Positions 1 to 8,034 of a stretch of DNA of 64,000 nt are shown one piece after another. Each line of letters begins with the position of its first letter. Position 1 is the first letter of the stretch. Source of the DNA: Acinetobacter sp. WU_MDCI_Axc73 (GTDB taxonomy: Bacteria; Pseudomonadota; Gammaproteobacteria; Pseudomonadales; Moraxellaceae); the NCBI RefSeq assembly GCF_025562455.1, contig NZ_JAHPRO010000014.1:37001-101000 (forward strand), written 5' to 3'. Under the pieces are notes generated by a model that worked only from the letters and a program-made list of their open reading frames with translations, was not told where the DNA came from and ran no database searches. Both the position numbers and the translations under genes were made by a program.

Positions 1-585
1 ATGATGTAAAAAGCCATCAGCTTGTATATCGAGGACTAAATAACGACCATGCTCAATCAATTGACAATGACTGACATGACGTACTGGTTGATTAGATTGA
101 CATGACGCAGCCCGAAAACTTTCAAAATTATGTGTGCCTTCAAATTTAGCTGCTGCCAGCTTCATTTTTTCAATATTCAAGGGCTGATAAATATGTGTTA
201 CCTGCTTATAAAGTAATGCAGGACGATACGTTGTATTATAAACGACATATCGATAGCGGCGCGCCATGGCTTTAAAACGTGCATGAAAGTCGTTGTTCAT
301 TTGCTTGATCCATTGGATCGAAATGTCTTTAGGGAGTTGACTATTTGCACCCATCATCCAACCACGTTCTGGACGTATAGCATTGGTATCAAAATGTGCA
401 ACCATATTAGTTGCATGTACACCTGCATCGGTACGACCTGCACCATGTAGCGTGATTGGTTCATCGGCTATGGTACTCAACACACGCTCTAAAGCTTCCT
501 GCACACTTGGAACGCCTGTTTGCTGCGTTTGCCAGCCCCGATAACGAATACCGCAAAATTCAATACCGATTGCAAAGCGCTGCAT
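1..585 (-). CDS. truA: tRNA pseudouridine synthase A, C-terminus beyond window
   Basis: Converts uridine to pseudouridine at positions 38-40 of the tRNA anticodon arm in the cytoplasm. The 195 visible residues read without interruption from ATG at 585 to the window edge. They contain the TruA catalytic motif GAGRTDAGVHA with the nucleophilic Asp at residue 53, and the later FHARFKAMARRYRY block. The start is supported by a GAGG ribosome site 7 nt upstream. It lies 16 bp after the asparaginase gene, so the two are probably cotranscribed. The C-terminal part, normally another 60-80 residues, is not in the window; nothing suggests truncation. Confidence 0.95.
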   Translation of the reverse strand, partial: MQRFAIGIEFCGIRYRGWQTQQTGVPSVQEALERVLSTIADEPITLHGAGRTDAGVHATNMVAHFDTNAIRPERGWMMGANSQLPKDISIQWIKQMNNDFHARFKAMARRYRYVVYNTTYRPALLYKQVTHIYQPLNIEKMKLAAAKFEGTHNFESFRAASCQSNQPVRHVSHCQLIEHGRYLVLDIQADGFLHH

Positions 586-601
586 ATTTAGACCTCAAAA
601 A

Positions 602-1567
602 TTAAGATATTGTCCAGTGTTGCTCACGCAGTTCTGGCGAGTCAAATTGTAAATAAAGTTGCAATGCTTTGGCATATAAATCGGCATGGCTATGGGTATT
701 GTTGATCAATATTTTAGCGTTATGGATCCATTCACTGACTGCATAACGCTGATCGATCTGACCAAAACAGACTTGAGTGGTTAAAATACTCAGGCAGCCC
801 CGTTGTCGAAATTGTTGCAATAGCGAAATTATATCTTCATCCACCGCTAAATTGCCCGTTCCAAAACCTTGCAAAATTAAAAAATGCGGTGGATATGACA
901 CTAGATTTTGTAGTTGTTGCTTAAAAGCGGGTAAGCCGATCGGTTGCGCCATTAGATTTAAAAGCGATAAATTCTGGCTACGTAATATCATGTCATCATT
1001 GACCAGATAGGGGCGTTGCACAGTTTTGCAGGTTTTATTCGCGAATATCCCTGTAAAAGCATCTAATTCAATGGTTTGTACTTTTAGCGCGGTTTGGGCA
1101 TGGAAAACTTGATGATGAAATGCCAAATAACTTCCTGCGGGTAACTTAATGACTTGATCTAGTGCGTAGTATAAGTTATCCAGAGCATCAGTAAATTCGC
1201 GAGTATCTGTTCCTGCTTTGTTGAGCAGGGGGTATTGGCTTCCTGTAATGACCAAATGACAGGATTGTCCTAAGAAACGTGCCAATGTTGCTGCGGCATA
1301 ACTTAAGGTATCTGTGCCATGAATAACCACAAAATGGACATAGCCCTGTAATTGTAACTGTTGTATTTGTTGAACCAACATAAGCCAGTCTGGAGCAGTA
1401 CAGGCGCTACTATCTTTTATTACAGGAGCAGAAAAACAATCGACATGAAGTTCTATAGGAATAATGCGTTGTAATTGAGGTGTAAATTGAGAATAGGGCA
1501 TAGGTGCCAGAGGTTCTCCAACACAGCCAAAGGTTCCACCCATATAGATTAATGCAATTTTCTTCAT
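602..1567 (-). CDS. L-asparaginase, cytoplasmic type
   Basis: Hydrolyses asparagine to aspartate and ammonia. The 321-residue protein starts MKKIALIYMGGT, with the family nucleophile Thr12. The second signature is HGTDTLSYAA, with Thr85-Asp86. No signal peptide is present, so a cytoplasmic type I-like enzyme is likely rather than the periplasmic high-affinity type. The ATG matches the usual family start but has no Shine-Dalgarno sequence: the bases just upstream are the U-tract of the fimV terminator. truA follows 16 bp downstream. Exact substrate preference (Asn versus Gln) cannot be read from the sequence. Confidence 0.88.
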   Translation of the reverse strand: MKKIALIYMGGTFGCVGEPLAPMPYSQFTPQLQRIIPIELHVDCFSAPVIKDSSACTAPDWLMLVQQIQQLQLQGYVHFVVIHGTDTLSYAAATLARFLGQSCHLVITGSQYPLLNKAGTDTREFTDALDNLYYALDQVIKLPAGSYLAFHHQVFHAQTALKVQTIELDAFTGIFANKTCKTVQRPYLVNDDMILRSQNLSLLNLMAQPIGLPAFKQQLQNLVSYPPHFLILQGFGTGNLAVDEDIISLLQQFRQRGCLSILTTQVCFGQIDQRYAVSEWIHNAKILINNTHSHADLYAKALQLYLQFDSPELREQHWTIS

Positions 1568-1568
1568 A

Positions 1569-1599
1569 ATAAAAAAAGCAGTCTGAACAGACTGCTTAT
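1569..1599 (-). terminator. Rho-independent terminator after the FimV genes
   Basis: A 10-bp stem (AAGCAGTCTG at 1576-1585 with CAGACTGCTT at 1588-1597, 2-nt loop) is followed on the minus strand by seven T. It sits between the FimV C-terminal ORF and the asparaginase start and should end fimV transcription. Confidence 0.85.
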
Positions 1600-1615
1600 G
1601 GTAGAACGATCTTTT

Positions 1616-2917
1616 TTAAGATGCTATCTGATTTAGTAAATTTTTTGAAAGCTCTCGCTGCTCAGCACTAAAAAGGGTTTCATTTTTAGTTAATAAAATA
1701 CGTGCTGAATCATAGGCACCCAATTCAACATATTGTGTTGCAAGATCAAGATCTAATTGAGTTTCATTGACTTGAGAAAGTTCAGGAAAAGATTGTACCA
1801 GTGGATCATTTAAATCAAAGCTAGAAGCAAACTGAGAAGGAGCATGAGTAACGGGCTCGGCTACTTGATCAAGGGAGAATAAAGGTTCTGCAATGGGTTC
1901 TAATGATGTTGCTGTTGGTTCAAGCTCTAACTGATCAAACTTAAATTCAGGTAATGCGCCTGCTTGATGGTCTTGATGATTTTCCTGAGTTTTGTTTTCA
2001 GGACTTAATGCAAATTGAGAAGTAAAATCTAAATTGGAAAAATCAAGATTGCTTGGTTCTGCTAATTTTGCATCTGTAGTAGATTCTTGTGCAAAATTGA
2101 CATCAATATTTTGCGCTGTTTCAATATGATGATTTGAAACTTCCCTAGGTTCTAAGGTTAATGAAAACTCAGTTAAATTTTCAGAAAGTGTTTCAGTAGG
2201 CGTAGGTGTTTGTTCGTTAGTTTTTGCTGTTTGATCAAAAGAAAAATCAAATTCCAGTGCTTCTATTTCAGCAGAATCTTGCTTTTTGCTGTCAATATGA
2301 TCAATGGAAATTGAATTGTTTTGCTGCACCGGCTGAACTAAAGCATCAAAATCGGCATCACTGATGACAGGAGAAGATGTTGCTTCTACATGTGTTGGTT
2401 CGGTTGAAGGAAAATCTAAACCGATTGCAGAAAACTCGATTGCATCGGGTTGCTTTTGTTGATCATACTCACGTTTTTTTGCTTCTGCTTGCATCACAAT
2501 ATCATTTAAATCGAGTGCGCGTAGGTGAGTAATTAATTGATCAACAGCAAATTCATCTTTTTGTAAAAGATGGATATCTAACAGATGTAGATATAATCCG
2601 TGTTGTGAATTATCACGGTTTAAAGCCTGATTAATTTGTGCTTCGGCAGTAGAATAATTTCCAGATTGGATCAGTGAGATAATCTTTTGATGTAATTCAT
2701 GAGAAACGGGCGTGGACTTTTTTTGTTCAGCAATAATCGTAGGCGTAACTTCTCGAGATTCACTACGAGGGCGAGTTACCGATTTTCCTGCAACTTTTTT
2801 CCCTTTTTTATTTGCATTGATCTTGTTTTTAGGTTTTTGCTCTTCTTTGCTGGCTTCTCGTTTTTTTAAAACAACCGCAATGACCAATAAAATAATAAAC
2901 GGAATCACATACAACAT
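1616..2917 (-). CDS. fimV: FimV-like protein, membrane anchor and C-terminal part
   Basis: This 433-residue ORF carries what is normally the second half of FimV/HubP polar landmark proteins. It has one transmembrane segment (residues 2-17), a basic stretch, a TPR-like block (about 70-150), a long acidic Glu/Ser/Thr-rich linker, and the conserved FimV C-terminal domain near the end (LDLATQYVELGAYDSARILL). FimV organises type IV pili and cell-pole functions in related bacteria. It has its own ATG and AGGGG ribosome site 7 nt upstream. It lies in the same frame as the N-terminal ORF but is separated from it by in-frame TAA (2981-2983) and TGA (2930-2932). It may be a natural two-chain FimV or a gene broken by mutation. 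Confidence 0.8.
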   Translation of the reverse strand: MLYVIPFIILLVIAVVLKKREASKEEQKPKNKINANKKGKKVAGKSVTRPRSESREVTPTIIAEQKKSTPVSHELHQKIISLIQSGNYSTAEAQINQALNRDNSQHGLYLHLLDIHLLQKDEFAVDQLITHLRALDLNDIVMQAEAKKREYDQQKQPDAIEFSAIGLDFPSTEPTHVEATSSPVISDADFDALVQPVQQNNSISIDHIDSKKQDSAEIEALEFDFSFDQTAKTNEQTPTPTETLSENLTEFSLTLEPREVSNHHIETAQNIDVNFAQESTTDAKLAEPSNLDFSNLDFTSQFALSPENKTQENHQDHQAGALPEFKFDQLELEPTATSLEPIAEPLFSLDQVAEPVTHAPSQFASSFDLNDPLVQSFPELSQVNETQLDLDLATQYVELGAYDSARILLTKNETLFSAEQRELSKNLLNQIAS

Positions 2918-2980
2918 GCTTATACCCCTTCAAGCATGAGCCATTTTCATTGACTCATTTAAATATCTATGCGTTTGACT

Positions 2981-4441
2981 TTAACGAACTGACTTTTTTG
3001 CATTTTCTCGCTCTTTTAGCTGTTGCTGTAATTGTGCCAGACGCGCATTTAAAAGCTGGATTCTTTGATCCTTTTGGTTGAGAGCCAGTTCCATTTCAGT
3101 GACGCTTTGCTGTAATTTAACGGTTTTTTCTCGTGCTGTCATAACTTTTAATGACAACTCGGCAGTGCTTTTATTTTGTTTTGTGTTGTGTTTCGCGCTT
3201 CCCTGTATAGAATCTTGTTCATTGTCTGCAACCAAGTTCATTTCAGCCTGATTGAGACGATATTTTGCTCGGCCTGATACTTGAGCCGAACTTGGTACAG
3301 TTTTGACAGTAGCGTTTTTTTGTGAACTCTGATTGACTGCCGCAGATAGGTTGAGCGCAACCCCTTGTCTTAAACGGTTGACATCACCCTGAATAAACGC
3401 GTGACTGTTTTGTTCTTTAATTTGTTGCATCACCTGTGCAAGAGGTTGATTGGTTTGAGTCGCAATTCGATTTGCAATACTCCATAACGATTCATTACGT
3501 TGTACAACATGTTGATTTTCATTAGGTGTGCGAGTTTCAGCCGCTGTTTTTTTCTTTGCTTTAGCAGCCTGATTTTGGGTCTTTATTTTTTCTATATGAG
3601 TCTCAGGTACTTTCTCTGGTGAGCCAGATTTTACTTGTTCTTTCACCGCTTTTTCAGGGCTTTGTTTGGCCACTTGAGAAGAAGAAGCTACAGTTTGCGC
3701 ATGACTAGGGGGAGTAATCGCCGCTAACTCACCAGAGGTCTTGACTGTTTCTTTCATACTGAAATGAGCGGGCGGTGTTGCATGGTTGGTCGGATGTATT
3801 TTTGTCTCTGTGGCCGCGGTAGTTCTGGTACTTGTTTGTAAAGCAGGTGGAGGCGTCGTGTTTATAGCCAAGACTTGTGAGTGACTTAAACTACGCTCTG
3901 GTGTTGCGTTTGACGTGGTTTGTATTGTGTTGGTGCTTTGAGAAGTACTGGCTACCTTGTATTGCGTACTTTCAGGAAGATTTAGTGCAATATCCTTTTC
4001 ACTCACAATAAACTTTGGTGTAAGTGGTTTTTCATTGGCCGTTTGAAGTGCTGGTACAGCTTTTCGATTAATCGACTGTTTGATGTGCTGTAATCGCGTA
4101 CCATGACCTTCTTGAATTTTAAGTACGATATCGAGTTCGGGTTGGGTAAATGGACGTGAAGACGTAATCACAATGACACCCGTGCCTTGTCCATTACGAC
4201 GCGCAAAAAAATTGAGCTGAGTTGTGGGTTGAGATGCAATCCCCAAATCCATTAAGTCTTCTGGCGTTGCAAGACTGACCTGTAAATTGGACGATATATC
4301 GGCTTGACTGAAATTCATTTCAGCATACAGTAAATCCCCAGAAGCAGACATAACTTGTAACGGTTCAAGCGTGATCGCATGTATGGTCTGTGTTGCCAGA
4401 ATAGTTAGAATCGCAATTTTTAATTTGTTATAGACTGTCAT
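2981..4441 (-). CDS. fimV: FimV-like protein, periplasmic N-terminal part
   Basis: This 486-residue ORF has a signal peptide (cleavage likely after residue 22, IHA) and the FimV N-terminal domain (23-120). A Thr/Ser/Pro-rich linker follows, then a LysM-like domain at 311-367 (NESLWSIANRI...FIQGDVNRLRQG), and a coiled coil at about 430-486. It stops exactly where a canonical FimV would enter its membrane segment; that segment begins in the next ORF 63 bp downstream in the same frame. FimV proteins bind peptidoglycan through LysM and recruit pole-localised machinery. As predicted, this chain would be released into the periplasm unless read through. Upstream, a terminator separates it from asd. 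Confidence 0.82.
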   Translation of the reverse strand: MTVYNKLKIAILTILATQTIHAITLEPLQVMSASGDLLYAEMNFSQADISSNLQVSLATPEDLMDLGIASQPTTQLNFFARRNGQGTGVIVITSSRPFTQPELDIVLKIQEGHGTRLQHIKQSINRKAVPALQTANEKPLTPKFIVSEKDIALNLPESTQYKVASTSQSTNTIQTTSNATPERSLSHSQVLAINTTPPPALQTSTRTTAATETKIHPTNHATPPAHFSMKETVKTSGELAAITPPSHAQTVASSSQVAKQSPEKAVKEQVKSGSPEKVPETHIEKIKTQNQAAKAKKKTAAETRTPNENQHVVQRNESLWSIANRIATQTNQPLAQVMQQIKEQNSHAFIQGDVNRLRQGVALNLSAAVNQSSQKNATVKTVPSSAQVSGRAKYRLNQAEMNLVADNEQDSIQGSAKHNTKQNKSTAELSLKVMTAREKTVKLQQSVTEMELALNQKDQRIQLLNARLAQLQQQLKERENAKKSVR

Positions 4442-4530
4442 CTCGTTCCATGAAGCCAGAGCAAAGCGGTCACGCTATACAATACCCACATGTTAACCGA
4501 ATGTAAAACTTTTACAGAAAAAGTACATAA

Positions 4531-4560
4531 AAAAAAGCCGATCATTAGATCGGCTTTTTA
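4531..4560 (-). terminator. Terminator after asd
   Basis: AAAAGCCGATC (4533-4543) pairs with GATCGGCTTTT (4548-4558) around an ATTA loop. It is flanked by A- and T-runs on both strands. It lies 15 bp after the asd stop, so asd and fimV are separate transcription units. Confidence 0.88.
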
Positions 4561-4574
4561 TTTAAATATGCAAT

Positions 4575-5693
4575 TTAAGCATTTTTATATTCAATCAAAA
4601 TGCGCAACATACGGCGTAAAGGTTCTGCTGCTCCCCATAGGAGTTGGTCACCTACAGTAAACGCACCTAAATATTCTTTACCCATATTTAACTTACGCAA
4701 ACGACCGACAGGAACTGAAAGTGTACCTGTTACAGCAACAGGAGTCAGATCAGTCATAGATGCTTCACGAGTATTTGGTACCACTTTTGCCCATTGGTTA
4801 GATTGACGAATCATATCTTCAATTTCATCTAATGGAACATCTTTTCTCAGCTTGATGGTAAGCGCCTGAGAGTGGCAACGCATTGCACCAATTCGAACAC
4901 AATGACCATCAATCGGAATGATTTGCGAATTACCTAAAATTTTATTGGTTTCCGCTTGACCTTTCCATTCTTCTTTAGATTGACCATTTTCAAGCTGTTT
5001 GTCGATATATGGGATTAATGAACCTGCTAGAGGAACACCGAAGTTCGCTTTAGGAAAACCTTCACCACGTTGCAAGTTTGCGACAAGACTATCAATATCT
5101 AGAATGGCTGATTTAGGGTCGTCCAGCAACTCTTTGGTATTGTTATATAAATAGCCCATACCAGTGAGCAATTCACGCATGTTTTGTGCGCCAGCGCCTG
5201 ATGCTGCTTGATAAGTCATCGCACTCATCCATTCCACCAAATTGTTTTGGAAGAGTGAACCTAAGCCCATCAACATGAGGGAAACCGTACAGTTACCACC
5301 GACAAATGTTTTAGTACCTTTAGCTAGACCATCTTTGATGACTTGCGCATTCACTGGGTCAAGTACGATGATCGCATCGTCTGCCATACGTAATGTCGAT
5401 GCGGCATCAATCCAATAGCCATTCCAGCCTTCAGATTTGAGTTTTGGAAAAACCTCAGATGTGTAATCTCCACCCTGACAGGTAATAATGACATCCATTT
5501 GCTTCAGACTCTTCAAGTCTGTCGCATCCATAAGTGCTGGGGCAGTCTTACCACCAAATGAAGGGGCTTCACCACCTGCATTACTGGTAGAGAAGTAAAA
5601 TGGCTCAAAATGAGCAAAATCATTTTCTTCAACCATACGTTGCATAAGGACGGAACCAACCATCCCGCGCCAACCGACCAGACCTACTTTCAT
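4575..5693 (-). CDS. asd: Aspartate-semialdehyde dehydrogenase
   Basis: Reduces aspartyl phosphate to aspartate semialdehyde with NADPH, the branch point to lysine/diaminopimelate, threonine and methionine. The 372 residues match the gammaproteobacterial length. The N-terminal NADP-binding motif is [13 protein letters not shown], the catalytic Cys135 is in [10 protein letters not shown], and the substrate-binding and catalytic His segment is [16 protein letters not shown]. The asd-fimV-truA order is common in Pseudomonas and Acinetobacter. Downstream is its own terminator. Confidence 0.97.
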   Translation of the reverse strand: MKVGLVGWRGMVGSVLMQRMVEENDFAHFEPFYFSTSNAGGEAPSFGGKTAPALMDATDLKSLKQMDVIITCQGGDYTSEVFPKLKSEGWNGYWIDAASTLRMADDAIIVLDPVNAQVIKDGLAKGTKTFVGGNCTVSLMLMGLGSLFQNNLVEWMSAMTYQAASGAGAQNMRELLTGMGYLYNNTKELLDDPKSAILDIDSLVANLQRGEGFPKANFGVPLAGSLIPYIDKQLENGQSKEEWKGQAETNKILGNSQIIPIDGHCVRIGAMRCHSQALTIKLRKDVPLDEIEDMIRQSNQWAKVVPNTREASMTDLTPVAVTGTLSVPVGRLRKLNMGKEYLGAFTVGDQLLWGAAEPLRRMLRILIEYKNA

Positions 5694-5827
5694 GTCACTT
5701 TGCCTCGGTGCGTTAAAAAATGTAAAAGGGGCTTGAGTGTATCAAAAGCGACCACAACTGCAAGTATTATCCAATGAAAACATGCTCTTTATTGTGAGTA
5801 AATTTATGAATATGCTACACAGGAATC

Positions 5828-6952
5828 TTGAAGAATGAAAAATTAATAAAATCTAGGGTGGATCAGTCATTGATACTATTTATTGAAGTGTGTGCTGTAG
5901 TGGTGATTTGGCTGACTTTCTGGTCGCTCATCCCAAGAGATGAATGGTGGATTCGGGATGCTGATTTCCCTCGTTTGCAAATATTAGCTGTGGGGGCAGT
6001 CGCACTGCTGTTTTTATTATTTTGGGATGCTCCATGGAATCTTATAAGAGAACTGATTTTATTAGGTTTGATTGCAGCGCTTGCTTATCAGTTAAAAATG
6101 GTCTTGCCTTATACATTTATTTGGAAAAAACAAGTTAAGCAAATCAAAGCTGAACAATTCAACCCTGATCAGCAAATCTCTTTGTTGATTTCTAATGTTT
6201 TGACTCCAAATGACCAATATCATTTATTAATTGAACAAATCTTAAAGTTAAAACCTGATTTAGTCTTGACGCTTGAAACCGATCAAACATGGCAAAACAA
6301 ACTGAGCGTGATTGAAGCAGATTATCCGTATCGGGTTCCTGTGCCACTAGATAATTTATACGGCATGCATTTGTACAGCCGATTGCAGCTCAAAGATACA
6401 GAGGTGAAATTTATCTTGAGTGATGAGATTCCTTCTATTCATACCACAGTGATCTTGCCGAGTGGTTTGCCAGTAACATTGTATTGTCTACATCCTAAGC
6501 CACCGAGTCCGACTGAAGCGAAAGATTCCACTTTGCGTGATGCAGAACTTTTAATGGTGGGAGATCAGATTAAGGATCAGGATGAAAGCTGTATTGTGAT
6601 GGGTGATCTCAACGATGTAGCGTGGTCACGTACAACACGCTTGTTCCAGCGAATCAGTGGCTTACTTGATCCGCGAGTCGGACGGCATTTTATTAATACC
6701 TTTCATGCAAATTATCCTTTATTACGCTGGTCACTGGATCATGTTTTCCATAGCACCGATTTTGCTTTAGTTAAAATGAAGCGCTTGCCATATGTGGGGT
6801 CAGATCATTTTCCTGTGTATGTCGTGTTACAAACAGGGCGTATTTTTGAGCAAATTCAAAAGGAATTGCCCGAAACGCAAGATGATCATGAGGAAGCTCA
6901 GGACGCGATTCAGGAAGGAGTGAGTAAAGCGGAGAAAGAGCAAAGATCGTGA
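5828..6952 (+). CDS. Membrane-anchored endonuclease/exonuclease/phosphatase-fold protein
   Basis: A 374-residue protein with two or three N-terminal membrane segments (about 15-35, 50-68, 75-95). A C-terminal EEP-fold domain follows (about 115-335). EEP signature residues are visible: Glu150 in VLTLETD, GDLND at 259-263, and SDH at 325-327. EEP proteins are Mg-dependent phosphodiesterases acting on nucleic acids or phospholipids; the substrate here is unknown. The chosen start is TTG at 5828 with AGGA just upstream; no early in-frame ATG exists. The C-terminal 35 residues are highly charged. The small-RNA promoter element begins 40 bp after its stop. Confidence 0.8.
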   Translation: MKNEKLIKSRVDQSLILFIEVCAVVVIWLTFWSLIPRDEWWIRDADFPRLQILAVGAVALLFLLFWDAPWNLIRELILLGLIAALAYQLKMVLPYTFIWKKQVKQIKAEQFNPDQQISLLISNVLTPNDQYHLLIEQILKLKPDLVLTLETDQTWQNKLSVIEADYPYRVPVPLDNLYGMHLYSRLQLKDTEVKFILSDEIPSIHTTVILPSGLPVTLYCLHPKPPSPTEAKDSTLRDAELLMVGDQIKDQDESCIVMGDLNDVAWSRTTRLFQRISGLLDPRVGRHFINTFHANYPLLRWSLDHVFHSTDFALVKMKRLPYVGSDHFPVYVVLQTGRIFEQIQKELPETQDDHEEAQDAIQEGVSKAEKEQRS

Positions 6953-6991
6953 AGGATGACATTGCACAGACTTATAAAAGCTCAATACTGT

Positions 6992-7009
6992 TGTAAGCAA
7001 TTACTTACA
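6992..7009 (+). promoter_or_regulatory. GacA upstream activating sequence
   Basis: TGTAAGCAATTACTTACA is an exact match to the GacA (UvrY-type) response-regulator site TGTAAG-N6-CTTACA, including the central AT of the refined consensus. Its centre is about 65 bp upstream of the predicted start of the GGA-rich RNA, as for rsmY and rsmZ in pseudomonads. No other gene start lies within 270 bp on the plus strand. Confidence 0.85.
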
Positions 7010-7053
7010 TTAAATGCGGTCTTGAGCGAATATGCAGTCAAGTTCCCAGAAGG

Positions 7054-7063
7054 TATTCTATAT
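7054..7063 (+). promoter_or_regulatory. Predicted -10 region of the Rsm-type RNA
   Basis: TATTCTATAT contains two overlapping -10-like hexamers (TATTCT, TATATC), giving a start near 7066-7071. No good -35 box is seen at 17 bp, as expected for an activator-dependent promoter. Confidence 0.5.
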
Positions 7064-7065
7064 CC

Positions 7066-7240
7066 ATCAGCACAGGAATAGGGAATGGAAGATCCCGACT
7101 ATGGAAGACTAAGCTGAAGGATGAGCATCAAGGATTTGATGACGCTAGGGAAGCAACTCTTACAATAACAAAAAAGACTGAAAGCACAACCTCATTTGCC
7201 CGAGTTTTGCAGGATGCAGAACTCGGGTTATAATTTTTTA
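7066..7240 (+). ncRNA. Putative Rsm/Csr-type CsrA-sequestering small RNA
   Basis: About 175 nt of non-coding sequence with eight GGA motifs (GGA at 7075, 7082, 7087, 7103, 7119, 7132, 7149, 7212), several as AGGA or AGGGA. At least three are in hairpin loops. In the first, GGGA 7081-7084 pairs with TCCC 7093-7096 around an ATGGAAGA loop. In the second, CATCAA 7126-7131 pairs with TTGATG 7136-7141 around GGAT. The third is the terminal 12-bp stem 7199-7210/7216-7227 around AGGAT. The RNA then ends in a T-rich tract. This is the arrangement of RsmX/Y/Z and CsrB/C, which titrate the translational regulator CsrA/RsmA. Together with the exact GacA site upstream, a GacA-activated CsrA sponge is the best reading. 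The 5' end is estimated from the -10 region. Confidence 0.78.
7199..7240 (+). terminator. Terminator hairpin of the Rsm-type RNA
   Basis: CCCGAGTTTTGC (7199-7210) pairs with GCAGAACTCGGG (7216-7227), 12 bp including one U-G, around a five-base AGGAT loop. TTATAATTTTTT follows. The stem is terminator-like and also displays a GGA as a CsrA site. Confidence 0.78.
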
Positions 7241-7279
7241 GATGTACCATCTTAACCTGCTCAAATCTTTGCTACAGGT

Positions 7280-7594
7280 ATGTATCACTCAAAATTTCAA
7301 GAACTTAAAATTTATATCGTCAATTTTACTGATTTGGCACGAGATGCTTTGCATATTTATGCTGGTTTATTGGTTTTTTTCTGCGTGGCTTTTTTAGATA
7401 AACGACAATTAAACTCTATTTGGGCTTTATTTGCAGTGGTTCTGATTGCGATTGGCGCTGAATTGCTTGATGCCAGAGATGATTTGATCAATTATGGATA
7501 TTGGCATTTTGATGCAAGTTTGCATGATATTCTTAATACGATATTTTGGCCTTTTGTATTATGGCTAATCGCAAAATTTAAAATTTTGAAATAG
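7280..7594 (+). CDS. Small conserved-type membrane protein, unknown function
   Basis: A 104-residue protein, not recognised. It has three hydrophobic segments (about 27-42, 50-65, 86-102) and acidic loop residues (ELLDARDD). Its layout resembles small VanZ-like membrane proteins, but no signature is clear. The ATG at 7280 has only a very close AGG upstream, so the start is uncertain. It begins 39 bp after the small-RNA terminator and could be expressed by read-through or from its own promoter. Confidence 0.55.
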   Translation: MYHSKFQELKIYIVNFTDLARDALHIYAGLLVFFCVAFLDKRQLNSIWALFAVVLIAIGAELLDARDDLINYGYWHFDASLHDILNTIFWPFVLWLIAKFKILK

Positions 7595-8034
7595 AAAAAT
7601 TTTAGATCGTTGATGAGGGTATTTGCATATTCTTGGTTCATTCACTTATGGTGTTATCGCAAAATTGGTTTTTAAATAAACAAGTTTTGATTAATAAAAC
7701 TACAAAATAGTTATTTTTTTTGAGTCATCATTTTAATTTTGATCTATTTTTAAACAGTTAATATTTGTTAAGAATTTGAAAATTATAAATATATTATTGG
7801 TTTGGAGCGCTTTCGCTGATTTTCTTCTGGTTTAGTATTGTTAAATAATAAAATCTCTCTAGAATGTGCCGATCATTTATCGCTCGTTGTCCGTAGAACC
7901 TGAAAATTGAGTTGATAGGTCTTGGGCTAGGCCTTATCTCGAATCAAAAAAGAATTTTACGAACGTATTTTTTTGTTCGAGCGCATTTACCCTCCTGTTC
8001 TTATATCGTGCTTTTAAGCACAAAGGATTGTCTT
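7595..8034 (+). other. Non-coding stretch upstream of the glutamate symporter
   Basis: About 440 bp without a supportable gene and very AT-rich in its first 200 bp. It contains a plausible sigma-70 promoter (TTGTTA at 7838-7843, TAGAAT at 7860-7865) and a long 5' leader of about 160 nt before the symporter ATG. An upstream in-frame extension from 7912 is open but lacks family similarity and a ribosome site. Confidence 0.5.
7838..7865 (+). promoter_or_regulatory. Candidate sigma-70 promoter for the symporter gene
   Basis: TTGTTA (7838-7843) and TAGAAT (7860-7865) with a 16-bp spacer, pointing at the symporter gene. Predicted from sequence only. Confidence 0.4.
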
